A stretch of DNA of 64,000 nt from Absidia repens (taxonomy: Eukaryota > Mucoromycota > Mucoromycetes > Mucorales > Cunninghamellaceae): contig MCGE01000008.1 in NCBI GenBank assembly GCA_002105175.1, forward strand, positions 1,849,451 through 1,913,450. Direction: 5' to 3'. Shown here in pieces: positions 35,345 through 48,086 of this stretch. The notes under the pieces are model-generated. The model was not told the DNA's origin. It saw only the letters and a program-made list of their open reading frames with translations, and did not search any database. The translations under genes and the position numbers were made by a program. Positions within the stretch are counted from its first letter, which is position 1. Each line of letters starts with the position of its first letter.

Positions 35345-38300
35345 TCATCGTAATTGAGAGAGACCTTCCACTTTGGTTTGTAATTGTTCCACACTGATCG
35401 GTAAGGATTCCACTACACTGTTCTGTTGTTCTCTTGACAGAGTCAAAAACTTTTCCACAAGATCACCATCTATGTAATTCCGACTTTCTCCCGACCGTGC
35501 ACCATTGTAGAAGGTTCGCCATACTGCATGATTCATCCCTCCGATGGGTGGACACAGTTGGAGGATCCTTTCTTGTACCGTCAGTAAAATTTCATAATCT
35601 TCTTTCGTGACGCCCGCCAGTGTGCCAATAGCGCCATTCACAGTCGCATACATAATCGTCCACGATTTCTTCTTTTCCAAGGGATCAATTTGGTCCGCCA
35701 AAGTTCCTTCATATATAATATATGTATATATATAACACAAGGTCAGTCCTGCAGTCGTTACTACTATTTCGGGTTTCTACTCCGTTTCATCCCATCCTTA
35801 CCTCGATGCATTCTATTGATTAAATCACCAATATGGTATTCCCCTACGACGTCCATCCGCATAATTTCATCCACGCTGGTATCGGTTTGTGTTGTTGCAG
35901 GTTTTTGCAATGTGAATAGGTTGTGGGACATTTCAGCACCAATGTAAACATCACTGTCGGTGATACTGACGGCTGTCATCCAATTCACGTTACCGTCTTT
36001 GGCGATCGTTGTCATTTTTGAATGGTGGTTTCGCTCTTCTAATTTCATCAAGGACATGGATTCCATAAAATCGCCCACCAAAATCGAATCCCCCATAGTA
36101 TCCAAGTCCAAAGCAAGTATATTTGAGTGTGTCTTTTGTGATATTTTCAACTTTTCGCCTTGTACAGCATCAGGGTGATAAGAGTCAAGGTAATATATCT
36201 AACAAAGATAAATATATAGAAAGAATACGTGTCAAAACATTCCTTGATTTTTTCCATAGTTTTAATAAATACATTTAAAAGAAGGAAAAAAAAAAGTGAC
36301 TTACGGATCCATTTACAGCAGCAACAATACTGTCTTTATACGGTTTGATGCAATAAACTACGCCAGGTATACTTATTGTGTCCACCAGTTCATAATTTCG
36401 GCCAAAGGTAACTTGGTACATAAGGATACGGCCAATACTCCTATCTGGTTCTGATGGTAGTGTTATCGCAGTTCCCACAAATATATAGTATTGGTCTTGG
36501 TTGAATATATTCGCTGTACATATAGTTTCCACCAATTCGTATTCAAGTAGGTCAAAGGCTTCCAACTCTATACAATGGCATGAAAAAAAAAGTGTCAATA
36601 AAAAAGTCGATCTCCGCCCCAATCCACTCCTCCATATATTTTACCTTGAAATGTCCTTGCATCATAAACATTGACCCAGCCATGTTTTTGCTCCAAGCCA
36701 TTGTCAGGATTTCGTCTCAACTGAGAGGTTCCAACAATAATGGTTTGAGAGTCGTCATGATAGGCAATTCGCCAGCCCATTTTTTTGGCCAAAGGCAATT
36801 TGGAGAAATGTAATTTCCTTACAGGGTCCAAGTCACCCAGTAACAAAGCTTGTTCCGTCATCATCACCAAAGAATCTCTCCAGAGTGGGTTGTTGAAAAC
36901 TGTAAAGCCACGTACATTCTATCGTAGAATATACCCAATTAGTATCCTATTCTGATACTCGCTTCCCTCTCGCCGCTCCCGTTTATTATTATTACCTTCA
37001 GATTGACGGATGAGTACACCAAACGGTTTCGCACACTGGTAATAATAGTAGGACGATCAGTGGCAGCAAATACTGCGTTTTCTCCGTTGTTGGAAAATGC
37101 ATGTAGAGTGATCGATCGAGTTCCAATTGTAATCACGTTTTGATGTAAGAGTTGCATAGTGTTTGGTGAGACTGTGTAATGTATCAGTTTGCCGTCACCT
37201 ACAATGATAAATTAAAATGATCAGCTTACAAACATTCTGTACCAAAACACATTCTTGCCTTTTTCTTCTGTCTTACCCAATGCTACGAATAGGTACTCGT
37301 CATCTTCTAAGGTTTGGAATAGTATACTTCGAGGGATGTCCTGAACGCTGTTTGCGCTGATTGTTGTCAAGTTGGCCAAGTCCAGAATTTGAATATTGTT
37401 GCCACCCCAAAAACCAACCGCTGCACAGGGACGACCCGTCCGTTTCGAGTTGAAGACACTCATACAAGAGATTTCGTGATCAAATTTTCGGTTACTATCA
37501 AATACCAATGAAAAAAAAAGTTTGCTTAGTCATATATAATGTCCTCCTACCCTCCCCCTTTCCCACTCTTTTTTTTTTTTTTTTTTTGTTTTTTTTTGTT
37601 TTTTTTTGCCTGTTTAGCTGCTTACCCCACTTCCACCAACGAGTGATTGAGATAATCCACCTTGAGACAAATCAGTCGGCCAAATCCGCAAGATAGAACA
37701 CAATAGTCACTTCCGACAGCTGCACTTACAATAGTCGATTGAGGTTTCCATATATTTCCAGTCGATGAGTCCATGGAAGGAGTCATGAGTCGCGCTTCGT
37801 ATACTGTCACTTGAAGGATATCCCCATTTGCAAAGGTGCCCAAAGCCATGGTAGGCCTGTCCAAATCAAATGCCGAGAATTGTCTGAGTTCGTCCATATA
37901 TTTGTGATCCTCCCCTGGATGATAAAGAAGGCGCGTTTCCCGAATCGATGATAAAACCAAAATATCGTGTTGTGATTTGCCAAACACTTTACTTGATGCC
38001 ACTGACCAGATATGTTCTATGCCGTCCATCGATATCACTGCCCGTTCGATGAATCCAATGCCACTTTGCACAACGCGTAACGTACCATCATTGTTTGCAC
38101 CAGAACAGCATACCATTGTTTGCTACAAGAAAAAAAAAACAAAACAAGAAGGATGAGTCTCTCGTTGATTTTGAATCCTTCCCCCCCCCCTCCACTTTTT
38201 TTTTTTTTTTTTTTTTTTTACCCGTCCTTGCTTGTCGAGATCATAAAGACAGAAATCGGTGATGGGGCCCAAATTTGGATATTCATCCATCGTCGTCAAG

Positions 38301-39834
38301 AACCAGCGATTATCTGAATTTTCGATTTTAACTAGTGTGGAGTCGCCTTGAGGTGAGCCAAGATAGATCATCTGTTGTCCTAGGGATACAATCGCCGAGC
38401 ACGCCGCCGCCTCACTCAGATATTGTATAGTAAGATCAGTCACGATTCCCACCATTGTGGTAAGTGTAAGCAAATATAATATCCCATTCGTATCGCCTAG
38501 AATGCACCGTATGCTTTTGTCGTCGTCTAGGTCGTCATTAATGAATTCATACCTGAATAACCAGTAAAAAAAAAAAAAAAAAAGTTGAGCAAAATGTTTA
38601 CACCCCATATAGGTGAGCGAGTTCTTTTTTTTTTCCCTTCAAAAACTTACGTTTTAATGACAACGGTATCAATACTGAGTGAGCAATCATGACCAGAAAC
38701 ATCAAAATAACTGATGGTAAATTCACCTATTGCTAATACACCACCAGACGGAAGAGGGACAGGGACAAGAAGGTGACATGAGGCTTCCAAAGATCCACTG
38801 ACGGTATATCTTGTCGAGATTTGTTTTCTTGGTAGATTCACTTGATAGAACTTGAGAAGCATGCCATCGTCCTGTTCATAAAGAATAGCAAATGCAGCCA
38901 TGGGTAATCCCTCGATGGCCACCATGGATTTGATATTAAATTCGGATATCCTAAAAAAATTGCGGGGGGAAGGTGGGAAATTCGTTTGTTTCAGTCATAC
39001 ATGATAGGGAGGAGGTTGTTGACCTCGCATGAAATGTGGTAAATAATATAAATTACCTAAAGTCAAATGGATCGAGGTCCAATACAGGGTAATCGAAATC
39101 TTTGTTTTTTCCCTTGATCGTTGTAGGATGACGGGGTTGAGGTTGCAGCGGGATAAAAAACAAGAGTCCAGTAAATGCGCTGATCATAATGGTGCTGTTT
39201 TCAGAATCGATGACGGTAAATATATCGTCGTTCGGTCGAGCGTTTTTTTGTTCCAAGGCCCCATGTGCTTTTGTGGTGATTGTATTCGTTATTGTATCAA
39301 AATGCAGGACACAAAAGGTTTGTTGTTCACTCAGTATAAATAGGGAGCACGTTGCCTGGTTCTGTAAGACGATTCAGAAGTAAGTGAAAGTCGTCCGTAA
39401 TTATGAAAAAGAGGGAGAGTGAATATGTGATAAGGTCAGTCAAGCTAGTGTTCGCCACCACCATCACCCCTTCTCTTTTTCTTCTTCTGTAAATCTTCGT
39501 CCTTACCGGTAAAGTAAACGCCTTTAACGATTCGATGCGGCAATGGAGATCAAAATCCAGAGTTGGGACAAGTAGGTCATTGATGAGAGAGTATATTTCG
39601 ATTAGTGATCCTTTGCTAATGTAGAATGAAGGAAAGCAATCGATGGTTAATGAAGCGAGAGCGAATATAGTGCTGCTGTTGTCACATTTTCAATAAGTAT
39701 ATACATTATACATATTCAAATGAGGCTTACCTGACAATCAAGTTTGTTTCCAGGGGAGATAAAAAATTTCCTTGAATAGCAGTCTGTACAGAAGTAGCCC
39801 GTTGTAACGTAGTAGCATATGTATAGATGCTCAT
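35345..39834 (-). CDS. DDB1: DDB1, cullin-4 ubiquitin ligase adaptor and UV-damage DNA-binding subunit
   Basis: Three-beta-propeller adaptor that links CUL4 to substrate receptors and takes part in UV damage recognition. Twelve exons join in frame (39834-39731, 39615-39507, 39361-39057, 38950-38651, 38552-38222, 38122-37626, 37494-37277, 37198-36996, 36918-36645, 36567-36305, 36198-35802, 35706-35345), giving 1120 residues against 1140 in human. Landmarks are AHGALEQKNARP (human AHGNVQDRIGRP), LGSPQGDSTLVKI, NLGPITDFCLYDLDKQG, CSGANNDGTLRVVQSGIGF, PRSIL, ATDRPTIITS, ILVGDFMESMSLM, NWMTAVSI, WRTFY and FIDGDL-like YIDGDLVEKFL near the C-terminus. All three propellers and the helical C-terminal domain are present. 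The CSN9 gene at 54.8 kb encodes a part of the complex that deneddylates cullins. Confidence 0.95.
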
Positions 39835-40083
39835 GGCATAGAAAAATAGAAAGTTTCTAACTAAAAAGAAAAAAAAAAAAGCGCACGAAAAAAGTATAAT
39901 GGAGACCGCGCCTTTATTGAAATCCCGCCCACAAACTGAATTCATTCATCATGCCCAATGGAGGAAGGAGAGACAAAGCGTTACATAACAGTGGTTTTCC
40001 TTTATTTCAATGATCATCAATTAATACAAAAATAAATAGATAAAGTGTAGTACTATACTAATGAAGGTGGAGAGGGAAAATAT

Positions 40084-40687
40084 CTAAGCCTTGAGAGCAC
40101 GGACACCCTTAGCAGGACGCAAGTTCTTGGCCTTGACGGGTTGTTGAGAAGAGATAACAGCAGAGGCACGGGCAAGAGCAGCCTAGAAAACAAAATGATA
40201 TATATATATATAAGTAAGAAGTATTAAATATCTATGCAACACGCCCCACCCAAAAAACAAAAAACAAAAAACAAAAAAGGAAGGATACTTACGGGGAGGA
40301 GATCAGGTCTGTACTTGTTACGGGCAATCAAGTTGGCAACAGACTTGGCGGTGTGACGACGACCCTTGGAGATAACAGTGCTGTTGACAGACTTGGCAGG
40401 GGAAGAGGTCTTCTTGGTGTTCTTGGTGACCTTGATGCCACGGGGAGCACCTTGGATGGCAACAGTCTTTTCGAAAAAAAAATTGGGCGAGTCAACACAC
40501 AAACACATTCACTTTTATGACGTATTCGATTCTTTCACTATATTACCTTTTCATTGGCAATACCGGAGTACTTGAAAGAGTGTTTGTTGGTCAAGTTGTT
40601 GGCTTCAGAAGACAATTGGAGACCATCACGCTTCACGAGGAAGGAGTTGTTGTTCTTGATTAATTCCCAGACCAAAGCAGAGCTCAT
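40084..40687 (-). CDS. RPL28: 60S ribosomal protein eL28
   Basis: Structural protein of the large cytosolic ribosomal subunit. Three exons (40687-40547, 40466-40293, 40182-40084) join in frame, giving 137 residues, the normal family size. [51 protein letters not shown] and [11 protein letters not shown] are eL28 signatures. Codon choice is strongly biased, as expected for a highly expressed gene, and clearly different from the long disordered proteins around it. Budding yeast lacks this protein; its presence fits a filamentous or early-diverging fungus. Confidence 0.95.
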
Positions 40688-41285
40688 GTTCTATATATAT
40701 ATATTAAAGAGGTAATAGTAACATGATAAAAATGAAAAATAAGTTCGTGTCATTGCGTTGGAATAGAAGTAAACAAAGAGGTAGTTGCTGCACACCACTT
40801 ACAAATAGGCGATTGTTTCAAACGAAAAAGAAGGAAAGAAGCAAAAAGTGTGAAGTAAAATTGGCACCTTTAAAAAAAATTGTTTAAGCCACCCAGCTAA
40901 AAAAAAAAAAAAAAAAAAAAGAAACGAGCCAATCAAACCGCCGACCCACCCTTTCAACCAATACATCCACGCCCATGCCCCTTTTTTAATTTTTCACGGG
41001 CCATTTAGGCCGGTGTTCATGATAGAATTTGCCCAAATCCCCCTTTCTCATCCCCACTCGGCCTTTGTCTGTCTCGTAAACATATATAGTATAAATAAAA
41101 ATATAAGGAGAATATGATGGAGAGGATATTCCGTTTTATTTTTTTACATCATCAAAAAAAAAAAAAAAAAAAATAGAGGTGGGGAGAATGGTAAATAAAT
41201 AATAATCCGTTAAATTACGGGCTACTATTCTACTATATAATTACTATAAATAAGGAGGAGGATGAAAAGGGATAAACTATTGAGA
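40688..41285. other. Intergenic: eL28 promoter and Sla2 3' flank
   Basis: A-runs at 40901-40920 and 41155-41173, a pair of GGCC-containing GC-rich patches near 41000-41015, and AT-rich DNA. No gene. Confidence 0.5.
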
Positions 41286-44200
41286 CTAATCAGTTTCTTC
41301 TATTTTATTGTAAAAAAAAAAAAAAAAAAGACAGCAACAGTTGGTTAGTTTTCAGACAATAAACATTCATTCACTATTTTTTTCTTTCGTACCTGTGTGA
41401 TATCCACTTCGGCGCATTTCAGCAAGGATGCGACGAGCATTGACGAGTTCCGAGTCCAACTTGAGAATCTTGACCTGCTGCTCCATTTCCCGACGTTTGA
41501 ATTCATGCACAGAGAGTTTGTTGAAATCGATGTCCAGATTTTCGCTTTTTTGTGCCACCAGGTTTTTGACTTGTTTGACCAATTCCGCAGCAGCATCCTT
41601 GACGGCCTTGGCGGCGATTTCCAGACGTTCCTGGGTACGGGACATGAAGGTAGACTTGACACGAGAAGCAGCGACCAACTGAGCAGTGGCGGCAGATACT
41701 TCGTTGGAAGCGACAATCAATTGTTCGAGGGAATGAGTCTTGCTAATCACACCGTCGGCAGCTTCCACTAGCAAGTTGGTCGCCATGGCCACCGCCTTGG
41801 CAGCAGAAATCAAGCCTTCTGTCCATCGGTTGTGTTTCTTGTAAAAAGCAGCTTTGGAGGAGGAACCCCGGCCCTGGGCAACAATTTCTTGCTGAGAAGC
41901 GGTAGCACACTTGATCAAATTGGCAATCGCGTTTGTCAGAGCAAGCACCGAGTTGAGGATGAGTTCGTTGACTTGGATATCGGTGGCCGAGAATTCCGGA
42001 TTGGCAGGACGACGCATCAAGGCTTGAATCTTGGCCGTGGCTTCTTCAATGGCACGCGCAGCATTCGACATTTCTTGTTCCACCAAATCGCCGACTTCAC
42101 CTTCAGCAAGTTTGTTGATATCCGTGGCACCCGTCAAGATCAAATCTTCCGTCTTTGTGGAGAGCTTCATTAAGGCCTCTTGGACACGCATATCACCTTG
42201 GATCACTACTTCGGGTCGTTGCGCTCTTGGAAGCATGTTGAGATATGTGGACATGACACTACTGAAGTATTGGATACAAGCTTCCGCCGATTGTCGCGCC
42301 AATTTGATGATTTCGTCAATATCTTCGTCGTCGATGACAAGTCGTGTGATGCCCTTGCCATGAATCAGGACGTCATTGATGGTGTCTGCAAAATTGAGTG
42401 CCCGCGTAATGGTGCTAGTGTGGTCGCCGCTATTGCTGCCGTCCAAGAATTTGCTGAATGCTGACATGAATTCCACTGACGTGATACTGGCCCGTTCAAT
42501 CATCGATAAGGTCAATTCGGGTGTTGCGTTTTCGTTACCGTGTTGTCCGGGCGTTTCAAGTTCATAAACGCCATCGTTGATTTTTTGGATACAAATACTA
42601 AGAATGCTGTCTATTTTATCAAGAAAAACGGGAGTATGTTTGGTTTAGTAATCATACATACACCATATTATCCAGTTCCAGAGTAAGAAAAGAAAAGTAC
42701 ATACCTAAAATCTGGTTGAGTTTATCTGTTTGCTGGGTTTCCAAAAGTTCTAGTTCTTCTTGTAGATCTGCTTGTTTATCATTCTGTCATCACAACAACA
42801 ACAAAATATGTTGTCAGCTACTTGGGGTTTTCCCTATCTTCTTTTTAAGTCTGTCTTTCTTACCTGTTGCAAGGCCGCCAATTGAGCCAAACATTCATCC
42901 ATACCAGCTTGTAACACAGCAATTTCTTCATCTTTTTCCTATGAACATAAAATAAAAGAAATCAGTCTCAATTTCATGTATATGATTCACGTGGTTATCT
43001 TTATTCTTTACCCGTCGAATATGATCTGCGTCACCTTGTTGATCTTCCAGTTGTCGGAGAAATTCATCAATCAAAGCTTGTTTTTCGTTGAGACTTGCTT
43101 CCAAATCGGCCTTTTCGCGATTGAACTTCATCAAAAGAGTGCTGACTTCGTCGCCCTTGGATTTACCAATACGTTGTAATTCAGATCGTGATTCATCCAA
43201 TTCTCGTTGTAATCGTTCCATATCATCTCGTTGATTCTACGCAAAAAAAAGGGTGTCCTGTCAATACCATCGTCATCAACATGTGTTTTTTTATTATTAT
43301 TCCTAATATTACCCCTTGAAGTCTTGCAAGTTCGTTACGAGCACGATCCCGTTCACGGATAAGATCAGCCAATTCGGTATTCTTAGCACGCATATCAGCC
43401 TGCATACGTTCCAGTTTTTCTGTTGCTTCCTGAGCAGAGTTGGCCTTGACTTGTAGTTGCTTGTATTTATTGAGAAGATCAATGTGTTCCTTTCGTAATT
43501 GACTGTATAGTTTAGCCAAAGCTTCATATTTATTCTTCCACATTTGAATTTCGTCTAAAGAGAAACATCAATATCCACGTTAATTGTTTTTCTCCCTGCC
43601 ACATGTCCCCAGCCTTTAAAAAGTGTAACTTACTTTGAAGAGACCGGATAAGTTCGTCCTTAGAAGCATCACGTTGTTGGGCATTGGTATTGATCAGTTG
43701 CAATTCTTGTTCGAGTGCCTTGACTCTCTATAGACGAAACAACAGAAAATTCAATATGTTGAACGTTTTCCTTTTCCTTTTTTTTTCCGTTTTGTCACTT
43801 ACTCTATCATATTGTTCCAAAAGCATCTGATCCCGTTCAAGTTGGTTTCGGTAATTCAAAAGTTGCATTTCCAAATCATTGATTCTTCCTGCCTGTTGAT
43901 TCTGCATTTGTTGACGAAGGAGTTCTTCTTGTTGCATACGCTCCCTTTCCGCAAGCAATCGTTGTTGTTCTTCAAAATCACGCTGTTGTTGAAGTTGTTG
44001 TTGTCGCATACGTTCCTGCTCATCTGCTTGTTGTTGGGCGAGTCGTTTTTGTTGATCTTCGTATTCACGTTGCTGTTGGGCTTGCTGTTCTGACCAGAAA
44101 TCAATGACGGGTTCAGGCGATGGTTGGGCAACAGGAACACTTTCTGGTTCTGGTCGTTTGGGTAGAGTTGGTGTGGCGGCATCGATCAGTGATGGAGGAT

Positions 44201-45370
44201 CAGGTGATAAGTTGGGCACTTTGATCAAACTGGTCAAATATCTGAGATTGGAGCATTCATAATAGAACTTGAGGAGGTTGTAATGTTGAGTGTTGAATTT
44301 TTGGCGTAATGGTTGGAGAGCGTCAGCAGCATCAGTTCCTATGACACGTTAAAAAAGAAAACAAGCGTTGGTAATGGTGTAATAAATCAGGCTCTTTTTT
44401 TTTTTTTTTTTTTTTGTACTTACGTTTGTGCATAGCCCGCAACATACTAGTAATGAATTTGTAAATACCATAACTTTCTTCTACCAGAGGCACCAAAGAG
44501 GCAATACGACATTCATTGTTGGAGTGCATGCGGAAACTGGCAAACACGACTTTTTGGAAACGGTCAATACGATCTTGCAATACCATAAGGTCGTTAATGG
44601 TTTCAAAGCTACAAATAGAAAGTGTTAGTATCACAACAACTTTTTTACGACTACCCCGCCAATGTTTGTATTACCCTTCATTAGGATCGTCAATGTTCTT
44701 CAAACTGATATATTCTTCATAGTCAAAGGTACCATTGAATTCTGGGTGGCCACGATGGTATTGGAGTTTGTGAAGTAAAAGGTCTACATATTGGCGAATC
44801 AATGTCCCATAACCACGTACACCTTCACCAGAAACACTTCTAGCACACGTTTCTAACCATCCAGTTTCACGAAGAGCATCTTTGATGACCTAAACAAAAA
44901 AAAAAAAAAAAGAAAGAAAAAAAATTGTAGAAAAAAAGTACCCCAGTATCCATTCGTAAATAAAATACGACAACGGGATAGAAAAGATAGTGAGTAAGAG
45001 AATGCAAAATAGGAGCCAAGTCATCATCATTATATTCACGCCAAGACCAACTTACGTTTGGATGCCCATCCTTGATAATCTTGTGTACGGTGATGAGAGA
45101 CTTGAAAGTTTGTACTTCATCAGATAGAACAGGTTGAACCTTTAAGATATTCCAGATGATAGCAGAAGTACGGTGATCCCAAGTATATACAATACATTCT
45201 ATATAACAAATGCAAGTCTATTTTAACAAAAAGCATCAATTTGGTCTAAAAATACACTCTAACTTACTTCTAACATGTTTTTGTTTAGGAGCTGTTTCTT
45301 CAATGCTGGTCGCTTTTTTGATACTCTGAGCCAGTTCAGATTCTGCTTTTTCGGCGGATAAGTAGGACAT
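41286..45370 (-). CDS. SLA2: Sla2/End4/HIP1R endocytic adaptor (ANTH, coiled coil, THATCH)
   Basis: Adaptor that couples clathrin-coated pits and PI(4,5)P2 to F-actin during endocytosis. Twelve exons join in frame: 45370-45268, 45198-45056, 44889-44675, 44608-44424, 44338-43803, 43727-43634, 43554-43313, 43236-43012, 42938-42864, 42783-42705, 42610-41393, 41299-41286; 1042 residues. The ANTH domain (KHVRKCIVYTWDHRTSAIIW, FKSLITVHKIIKDGHP) is followed by a Gln-rich coiled coil and the I/LWEQ-THATCH actin-binding domain (GRWTEGLISAAKAVA-like NRWTEGLISAAKAVAMATN, RRILAEMRR). Without the last intron the frame would stop at 41367 (GYHTGTKEKNSE). With it, the protein ends GYHTEETD, an acidic end like that of yeast Sla2. 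A CTAAC branch site and a long T-tract favour the spliced form. Confidence 0.92.
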
Positions 45371-45963
45371 GATGTGTTTCCATAAAAATAAAAAAGATGG
45401 GAAAGAAAAGAGTTGAAAGAAAGAAAAAGAAACAATTTCTAATATCGAAAATTCGGCTCGCTTGTGTTGGAGCTCCAAAAATGGTTAAGAACAATTTGAT
45501 TGGATCGGCATTTCATTGACCCTACAATAGTATTTGTCTCGTTATACTTGATAAAAGCCAAGAAATCCTTAAATGCATACTATACGTGACCAGTACATAC
45601 TATAACAACATTTATACATTATTTAAACAAATAACGAATATATAATGTTCGATTGTTTTCCACAGTTACTTGCCGCCCTTTGAAAAAAAAAAAAAAATTA
45701 TGACAATGTCGCGGTTTTTTAATCCACCCTGTCGCATTTGCAAAATTTTGCCTAGTTGCCCAAAACGTTACAAACTCTAAATTTTTCAAAGCAAAATTGA
45801 ATAACGACATATATAATAGATAAATGACATGATTTATTGAAAATTTGCAATAGCAGAATAAATAAGATAATCTAAACTAAAGTTGAAGGATAACTACGCT
45901 CAGTAGAGTTTCCATTAGAGACAACCATTAAAAAGGGAGGGGAGGTCGATGGAGATTCTTGTA
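45371..45963. other. Intergenic upstream of Sla2
   Basis: A/G-rich (minus-strand CT tract) near 45385-45435, then AT-rich DNA. Only short random ORFs. Confidence 0.45.
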
Positions 45964-46880
45964 CAGTGGTGGCCAGACGGTAATGTTCAGAAATTGCTGG
46001 TGAAACAGTAGTATAACGTATCCATACCCAACAATGTTTCCTTTCCAGTTGTTTAGTTTATCTTCGATCAAAGCTATTCAATTGGATCCAGTTCTGGAGA
46101 GTATGGAGCAGAGTAGCCATGCTGTTCCCGCTCTGAAAGTGGTAGATCAATATTCTTCGTATGGCATATTGCTTTGTTTCCGAAATAGCCAAGGAGCATC
46201 ATTAGAATTGCCAAGTGAGCGTTTGCCCCGTTCCAAACACCCATCTTCTCCTCAAAATAGTTAGCCATTTTCTTCCAAAACACAAACACACTTTTTTTCT
46301 GTGGACTCCATGACTTACATTCATTGATCAGAGGAAGAGCGTAGCAAATCAGGCGGCATTAGGTTGACCTTGGCATTGAACAATACCCCAAATGGGAAAG
46401 TATGTTTTTCCTTGGCCATTCATGGGTTCCATCACTCTTTAAAGAGAACTTCCACCAGTGTAGTTGATTTTGCCTACCGATGACAAAAAAGTAAATGATA
46501 AAAATCGACAAGTGATTGACTGTTAAATCCTGATTATTACCTGCGCCATGTAAAGGAGAGTATCCTTCATCTTGCCTAATTAGACCAACTGTCGCTTATG
46601 AATATCCATGAGCATGCTTTTTCTTCACCATTGCCTGTGTCAAAAACACCTTTGTGGTGATCAAAAGCTGATATTTGATTTACCATTCCACATTCCAATC
46701 TAATAATGGTTTGTAACCTATAACGATTCAATTGTTTTGCAAGGTGTTTCCATAAATTGATAAAATAGAAGATAATTATAAAGGCACTGCTTGAGTCGAA
46801 ATATAAGTTGTTTTTGCTGAGACGGGGGATTTGCATAAGCGTGATCGTCAAACCTTGGAATATCCAGAATTTCGCTTGAC
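45964..46880 (-). mobile_element. Decayed Tc1/mariner-like DNA transposon
   Basis: Minus-strand frames here carry broken transposase remnants: GYSAPYSPELDPIE (46115-46074) is the Tc1-type YSPxLNPIE block with the third acidic residue region, preceded by KAICHTKN (like APCHTAKN), with stops and frame shifts between segments. At one end, TA is followed by CAGTGGTGGCCAGACGG at 45964, typical of a Tc1 terminal inverted repeat. I could not find the matching inverted copy at the far end, so that boundary is estimated and the element is likely truncated and inactive. Confidence 0.6.
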
Positions 46881-48086
46881 TTTAACTATGGTTTAACGAA
46901 ATAAACACAATGTATGCTAGTATACATATTTTGCTGTGAATGAATACATTTAAATATATAGATATCATTCGGTTTTGAAATGAAAAAACTTACAAAAGAC
47001 CTTCCAGGAGGCACACGGCATTGTATCATATGTTGATTGGGGTTCGGACTTTGCTTAAGTGAACTGAAAATTAATGTGAAATGCAGTCATGAATAGCGCT
47101 GAGCAAAAGATAAAAAGGACGGATCGATTAATAAACAATGATAAAAGGCTCCAACTGACCATTCATTACCTTTAATCACACAGTACTGGCCTTCAGTAGT
47201 TCGCCATCCATTTGCAGTGATTGGGGTTGGCTCTGTGCGCCGATGATTGTACAGTGAGAGGCAGAGTGCTTGGTCCATGATGTTTGATCCCAAGTTCGAG
47301 ACACTGTCCAGCTCAGTCCCGCCCGGTGAAGAGATATTGGGGACTGGATATAAAAAAAAGGGGGGGATTAACAATATGCTGCGTGGTGAAATGAAATCGA
47401 ACGCGCCAATTTTTTCATGGTATTGTAAGTCGGAGAAGAGGTTGTTTGTTGTTGACTAGTCCATGTGTTCAAGCTACCTCGTTTATTGTTATAACAACCG
47501 CGTTCCTGCATCAGAAAATGCCCAGGTTCAAACTACTAACGATCGCAAGATGGTATAGCGAAAACAGGTTGGTGGTAAGATGTTGATGCAGTTATAAAAT
47601 AAATGAGAAGAGAAGACGAAAAAAAAAAAATGCAAGAGAGAAAGCGAGGAGGAAAAAAAAAAGCCCCTGAGATGTTTCACAAGTGCTGAGTTTGATCCAA
47701 CCTGGCCTGGTGTTCCTTTAATCAATCAAAACGCGAACAATGCAAGTAAGCACTTTAAAAAGAAAAGAGCAATCAAAAATATTTAAACCATTGCTACATA
47801 CTCAGAAGAATGCAAAATAAATAAATAATCATACGGTAAGTGCTATCGTGCCTCTTTAATGAAAAAAAGAATGGGATTTCGTTTTTATTAATTCCCCTTG
47901 CCTCAATTTTTTATTTGTTTGTTTCTTTCTTCTCCAACCTTTTTATTTTATTTTTTTTACCTTCCAACGGGACAAATCAACAACCAACAAACCTTATAGC
48001 AGCTGTATCCTCTTTTTTTTTTTTCTCTCTATTATGATTTTTTATCCTCTTCTCCCATATCCGATCTCGATAGAATCCTTCCACTA
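46881..48086. other. Intergenic: uncertain exon-like stretch and BAHD gene promoter
   Basis: On the minus strand, about 47353-47172 looks like an exon: it is preceded by a T-rich TATATCCAG acceptor and followed by AAAG|GTAATG, and encodes SNLGSNIMDQALCLSLYNH and ITANGWRTTEGQYC. No neighbours or family could be assigned, so it is probably a gene or element fragment. From 47830 the DNA is T/C-rich and forms the promoter of the acyltransferase gene. Confidence 0.35.

Noticed and set aside
39910..39945. CCCGCCCAC near the DDB1 start as another repeat copy
   Set aside because: Only the short GC box is shared; neither the E-box, CT tract nor core follows. It is kept as a promoter-like motif only.
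47510..47730. Possible tRNA genes near GGTTCAAAC-like and GGTTGGATC sequences
   Set aside because: I could not fold an acceptor stem or find an A box at the right distance. No tRNA is claimed in the window; tRNAscan-SE would settle it.
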